From the NCBI GenBank assembly GCA_030266845.1, contig JAJDIT010000010.1, positions 1 to 34,885 of the forward strand: DNA of 34,885 bases. The letters run 5' to 3'. The stretch comes from Acholeplasma sp. OttesenSCG-928-E16. GTDB taxonomy: Bacteria > Bacillota_I > Bacilli_A > Acholeplasmatales > Acholeplasmataceae. The translations under genes and the position numbers were made by a program. A model generated the notes under the pieces. That model searched no databases. It worked only from the letters and a program-made list of their open reading frames with translations, and had not been told where the DNA came from. Below, piece after piece: positions 32,161-34,885 of this stretch; within the stretch, counting starts at the first letter, position 1; the number at the start of each line of letters is the position of its first letter.

Positions 32161-33249
32161 ATGGATGAAAATAACAAAAATACAATAGAGGAACAGCCAA
32201 AAACCAAGAAAATTTGGCTTAATTTAATAGTCGTTGCTATAGTTTTAGGATTGGTAGTTTTTTTAGTTTATCAACTAGTTGGTGATATTAATTCTGTTAT
32301 TGAACACTTTAAGCAAACTAACATTTGGTATATTTTACTTGCCGTAGCCTTAATGTTAGTTTTTGTTGTAACAACCGCTCTATCAGGCCATTCAGTTTTT
32401 TTATATTCTGGTGAAAAAATTAACCTTACCAATTCTTATCTTATTCAAAGTACAGAGATGTTTTTTAATGGTATTACCCCTTTTTCGATGGGAGCAGCTC
32501 CTATCCAAGGGTATTACTATCATAAATGCGGAGCAAGCGCATCAAAGACAACCGGTGTTCTTTTGACTCAATTTATTATTTATCAGTTATTAATAACCAT
32601 TTTATCGACGGTTTTTTTGATAATTTTTCTTTCTGATATTAATATAGCACTTACCCAAAAGGCCGGATTTGGTTGGTATATTATAATTATCGGTTACACG
32701 ATCAATTGTATTATTTTTTTCTTTTTGATCTTTCTTTCTTTTTCGAAAACTACTAGAAAAATTGTTACATTCTTTATTGGATTGATCTGCAAGATAAAAC
32801 CGCTTAGAAAATATAAGGATAAATGGTTGGAACAGGCAAACATTTTCACTGATAATCTCCAAGAAAGTATGACTCTATTAGTGAAAAATAAAAAAATATT
32901 TTTTATCTCGACCCTAATCAGGTTAATATCATTATTGGTATATTACTCAATTCCGGCTGTTATTGTTTATGCAATGGGGTATAATATAAGTAATAGTAGC
33001 CAATTCTTTTATATTATGGCATCTTCAATTTTGGCAACCACCACGATGATGTGGGTTCCACTACCTGGAGCTAGTGGAGGTACGGAAACGGCATTTCTTA
33101 TTTTACTAAACTTACCTATGCTGTCATTTTCAAGCGAAAGTGGTTCAGCAGTTGCTGCTATTATGCTCTTATGGCGCTTTATTACTTATTATTTTGGAAT
33201 GGTATATGGCGGTATTAATTATTTGATCTTAAAAAGGAGAATCAAGTGA
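32161..33249 (+). CDS. UPF0104 / LPG-synthase-TM-like flippase
   Basis: This 362-aa polytopic membrane protein has about eight helices and corresponds to the transmembrane (flippase) domain of lysyl-phosphatidylglycerol synthase, without the synthetase domain. Family motifs include TTALSGHSVFLYS, EMFFNGITPFSMGAAPIQGYYYH (polar re-entrant segment) and MMWVPLPGASGGTETAF near residue 300 (P.PGG.G..E pattern). It starts 3 nt after argS with no recognisable ribosome site (AATGTAAAAT precedes), which suggests translational coupling. It overlaps the next glycosyltransferase gene; that pairing suggests handling of glycolipid. Established knowledge: family members translocate lipids; the exact substrate is inferred. 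Confidence 0.82.
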   Translation: MDENNKNTIEEQPKTKKIWLNLIVVAIVLGLVVFLVYQLVGDINSVIEHFKQTNIWYILLAVALMLVFVVTTALSGHSVFLYSGEKINLTNSYLIQSTEMFFNGITPFSMGAAPIQGYYYHKCGASASKTTGVLLTQFIIYQLLITILSTVFLIIFLSDINIALTQKAGFGWYIIIIGYTINCIIFFFLIFLSFSKTTRKIVTFFIGLICKIKPLRKYKDKWLEQANIFTDNLQESMTLLVKNKKIFFISTLIRLISLLVYYSIPAVIVYAMGYNISNSSQFFYIMASSILATTTMMWVPLPGASGGTETAFLILLNLPMLSFSSESGSAVAAIMLLWRFITYYFGMVYGGINYLILKRRIK

Positions 33250-34424
33250 TGAGAATAGGCATATTTACAGATTCATATAAACCAAGTGTGAGTGGCGTTG
33301 TTACATCAATCACGATGTTAAGAGAGGGATTAGAGGCTTTAGGGCATGAAGTTTTCATTTTCTGTACGACTGCCAAAGTAATTCCTGACAAAGACGATGA
33401 TAAAGTCGTCAGACTAAGTGGAATCCCTTTCCCTTTTAAATCGCTTTCTGAGTATCGTTTTGTCTTATTTGCCGGAAGAGCAATCAAAAAGATTGATGCT
33501 TTGAAGCTTGATTTAATCCATGTTCATACAGAGTTTACGATTGGTCAACTAGGTTTTAAAGCAGCTAGGAAACTAAAAATACCGGTTGTTTATACAATGC
33601 ATACTTTATACGAGGATTATATTCATCATATTTCTCCTTTTATGGAAAAGCATTTTAGAGGAGAAATTGTTCAAATTTTAAGAACAGAAGTAAAAAAACT
33701 TGTTGAAAAAGTTGATGCAACTTTTGTCCCATCGGAAAAAATTCGTAAACTAGTAGAAGAAAAAATTCACTGTAAAGGTAACGTTCATATCGTTCCGACT
33801 GGATTGAATTTGGATCCTTTTGATAAAAGACAATTTAGTGATTATGAAATTCAAATTTTAAGAAAAAAGTATGGACTTAACGATGATGATTTCGTTTTAT
33901 TGTTTGTTGGAAGAATTGCCCCAGAAAAAAACTTGAGTTTTTTGATTACCGCTTTTAAAAAAATGCTGACAAAAATCGATAAAGTAAGGTTTTTAATCGT
34001 TGGTGGTGGTTATTACGAAGAAGAGCTGAAAAGTGAAATAGAAAAATTAGATATAGGCGACAAGATAGTAACAACCGGTTTCGTTGAATGGAAGGATTTA
34101 GGAATTTATTATCAATTAGGTAATTGTTTTGTTAATGGATCGTATACAGAGACTCAAGGGCTAACATTTGTTGAAGCCTTAGCTGCTTCTAGAATTATCC
34201 TATCGGTTAAGGATGAAGCCGTAGAAGCGATCATGCAAGAAGGCTACAATGGTTTTTATTATAAGGACGAAGATGAATTTATCGATGTGGTAAATAAAAT
34301 TAAATCAGACCCTGATTTAGTTAAGGAAATGGAAAACAATGCCTATTTATCTGCTCAACCTTATTCAAAAGAAAACTATACGAAAAGAGCACTTGCAGTT
34401 TATGAGTCGTTGATTCATAAATAA
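33249..34424 (+). CDS. GT4 glycosyltransferase, diacylglycerol glucosyltransferase-like
   Basis: This protein is 391 aa from the ATG at 33249, overlapping the previous stop as TGATG; an in-frame GTG at 33246 is equally placed relative to GGAG. The N-terminal Rossmann domain begins MRIGIFTDSYKPSVSGVVTSI, close to the monoglucosyldiacylglycerol synthase of Acholeplasma laidlawii, and carries the membrane-binding type basic helices (KHFRGEIVQILRTEVKKL). The C-terminal domain has LLFVGRIAPEKNLSFLI and the GT4 E-x7-E motif in ETQGLTFVEA. It likely makes monoglucosyldiacylglycerol from UDP-glucose and DAG for membrane glycolipids. Other GT4 acceptors cannot be excluded. Confidence 0.85.
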   Translation: MRIGIFTDSYKPSVSGVVTSITMLREGLEALGHEVFIFCTTAKVIPDKDDDKVVRLSGIPFPFKSLSEYRFVLFAGRAIKKIDALKLDLIHVHTEFTIGQLGFKAARKLKIPVVYTMHTLYEDYIHHISPFMEKHFRGEIVQILRTEVKKLVEKVDATFVPSEKIRKLVEEKIHCKGNVHIVPTGLNLDPFDKRQFSDYEIQILRKKYGLNDDDFVLLFVGRIAPEKNLSFLITAFKKMLTKIDKVRFLIVGGGYYEEELKSEIEKLDIGDKIVTTGFVEWKDLGIYYQLGNCFVNGSYTETQGLTFVEALAASRIILSVKDEAVEAIMQEGYNGFYYKDEDEFIDVVNKIKSDPDLVKEMENNAYLSAQPYSKENYTKRALAVYESLIHK

Positions 34425-34451
34425 GTTCTTTTTTGGCATACATCTACACAT

Positions 34452-34474
34452 TAACCCTTGCCATTAACGGGTTA
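34452..34474 (+). terminator. Possible terminator after the glycosyltransferase
   Basis: TAACCC (34452-34457) and GGGTTA (34469-34474) form a 6-bp stem with an 11-nt loop, followed by TTATTGT, a poor T-tract. Weak candidate. Confidence 0.35.
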
Positions 34475-34535
34475 TTATTGTAAAATAATTAAGCAATTAA
34501 ATAAAAACACCTCTAATGGAAGAGAAAAATTATAT

Positions 34536-34623
34536 CCCCGCATGATGGAATTGGTAGACGTGCCAGACTCAAAATCTGGTGGATGAATAATCCGTGCTGG
34601 TTCGAGCCCGGCTGCGGGGACCA
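34536..34623 (+). tRNA. tRNA-Leu (anticodon CAA)
   Basis: An 88-nt class II tRNA. The acceptor stem is CCCCGCA/TGCGGGG (34536-34542 with 34613-34619), then discriminator A and encoded CCA (34621-34623). The D arm contains AATTGGTAGAC. The anticodon stem CCAGA/TCTGG holds loop CTCAAAA, giving anticodon CAA (34570-34572), which reads UUG. The long variable arm (GGAT...ATCC) is diagnostic for Leu. The T arm is GCTGG-TTCGAGC-CCGGC. The first pair is C-G. Confidence 0.97.
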
Positions 34624-34635
34624 CGTTGAAAGCAT

Positions 34636-34670
34636 AGGTTTGATACAAAGGTATCAGGCCTTTTTTATTT
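34636..34670 (+). terminator. Terminator of tRNA-Leu
   Basis: AGGTTTGATAC (34636-34646) pairs with GTATCAGGCCT (34651-34661) over 11 bp with two G-T wobbles and loop AAAG, followed by TTTTTATTT. Confidence 0.85.
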
Positions 34671-34735
34671 GGCAGAAAGGGAGAAAAGCCCTATCCGCCA
34701 CCAGAAATTGAAGTACCGGGGTTGGCCCTGCGAGC
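34670..34735. other. GC-rich foldable block after tRNA-Leu
   Basis: This stretch is much richer in G and C than the surroundings. It can fold as TGGC (34670-34673)/GCCA (34697-34700) enclosing AGGG (34678-34681)/CCCT (34689-34692), then GGG-GTTGG-CCC around 34719-34729. No open frame of note is on the plus strand. On the minus strand a frame runs through it into the antisense of the tRNA. It could be a structured RNA, an element end, or a conserved tRNA-linked spacer. Confidence 0.4.
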
Positions 34736-34766
34736 ATTTTATAGTGATCATGCAATTTTTCAAATC

Positions 34767-34823
34767 AACAATTTAACGATTACCTAACAATTTACACGAT
34801 TATCAACAATTTACACGATTACT
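34767..34823. repeat. Three tandem 19-bp direct repeats (iteron-like)
   Basis: Units start at 34767, 34786 and 34805. Units 2 and 3 share AACAATTTACACGATTA exactly; unit 1 has AACAATTTAACGATTA but keeps the 19-bp period. They lie directly upstream of a promoter. The spacing of nearly two helical turns would place bound proteins on the same face. Confidence 0.8.
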
Positions 34824-34832
34824 AAAAAGTTC

Positions 34833-34867
34833 ATAGTATTAAAGGACAAAAAATGCTATAATACTAT
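34833..34867 (+). promoter_or_regulatory. Outward promoter with an inverted repeat over the -10
   Basis: TGC-TATAAT at 34854-34862 is an extended -10 reading out of the window. ATAGTATTA (34833-34841) and TAATACTAT (34859-34867) form a perfect 9-bp inverted repeat with a 17-nt spacer that covers the -10, a likely operator for a dimeric regulator. The gene it serves is beyond the window end. Confidence 0.55.
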
Positions 34868-34885
34868 AGTAAAAATAAAGAAAAC

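Noticed and set aside
237-34424. Possible Mycoplasma-type code (TGA = Trp)
   Set aside because: Genes ending at 6617, 12741, 14729 and 33249 stop at TGA in good context, and all recognised proteins are full length under code 11.
34540-34735. Minus-strand reading frame through tRNA-Leu and the following block
   Set aside because: It is the antisense of a tRNA and its terminator, has no ribosome site or family match, and is interrupted by TAG in the GC-rich block; treated as spurious coding.
1-34885. CRISPR arrays, insertion sequences, phage or toxin-antitoxin genes
   Set aside because: No regularly spaced repeats beyond the three 19-bp units, and no transposase, integrase, Cas or toxin motif in any supported gene.

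Overview
This window reads as ordinary chromosome from a low-GC, Gram-positive-type bacterium. It is densely packed, with many 4-26 nt gene overlaps, TTG starts, and terminators that overlap stop codons or neighbouring genes. TGA is a true stop here: several genes end on a TGA that overlaps the next ATG, and tryptophans are encoded by TGG, so this is code 11 and not the Mycoplasma code. The gene set (glycogen genes, MEP isoprenoid genes, a processive-type glycolipid synthase resembling that of Acholeplasma, a nusB-to-recN cluster without ispA and argR) suggests Bacillota near the Erysipelotrichia / Acholeplasma-like Mollicutes. That placement is an inference, not proven.

Layout. 1-3307: the tail of an unknown gene, then two tandem paralogous lipoproteins of about 505 aa. 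3357-7312: a DUF1801-DUF2200 fusion; a PnuC-type transporter behind a strong promoter and a structured leader; a CDF manganese-type exporter behind what I read as a yybP-ykoY Mn2+ riboswitch; a GNAT acetyltransferase; a HAD phosphatase. 7314-9186 (minus strand): yjbQ, a TVP38/DedA-like protein and a Pr6Pr-like membrane protein. 9265-15749: a zinc-ribbon polytopic membrane protein, a second GNAT, a MATE pump, a nicotinamidase-like hydrolase, a YumC-like ferredoxin/flavodoxin-NADP reductase, two small 4-TM proteins and an ECF-like sigma factor. 15774-22483: a CBS-pair protein, then nusB-xseA-xseB-dxs-tlyA-recN. 22506-26911: a small Lys-rich membrane protein (minus), dinB, ispH (minus), a DEAD-box helicase and nfo. 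26939-29610 (minus): glgA-glgC. 29829-34424: a membrane-anchored protein with a possible cysteine-less thioredoxin-like domain, argS, a flippase-like UPF0104 protein and a GT4 diacylglycerol glucosyltransferase-like enzyme. 34425-34885: tRNA-Leu(CAA) with its terminator, a GC-rich foldable block, three 19-bp tandem repeats and a promoter pointing out of the window.

Functional themes are metal homeostasis (Mn riboswitch plus CDF), pyridine nucleotide salvage and redox (PnuC, nicotinamidase-like, FNR), DNA repair (XseAB, RecN, DinB, Nfo), isoprenoid synthesis (Dxs, IspH), glycogen synthesis, and membrane glycolipid synthesis. I see no transposase, phage gene, CRISPR array or recognisable defence system. 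The least explained material is the lipoprotein pair, the pnuC leader, the sigma-factor/4-TM cluster, and the non-coding region after the tRNA.
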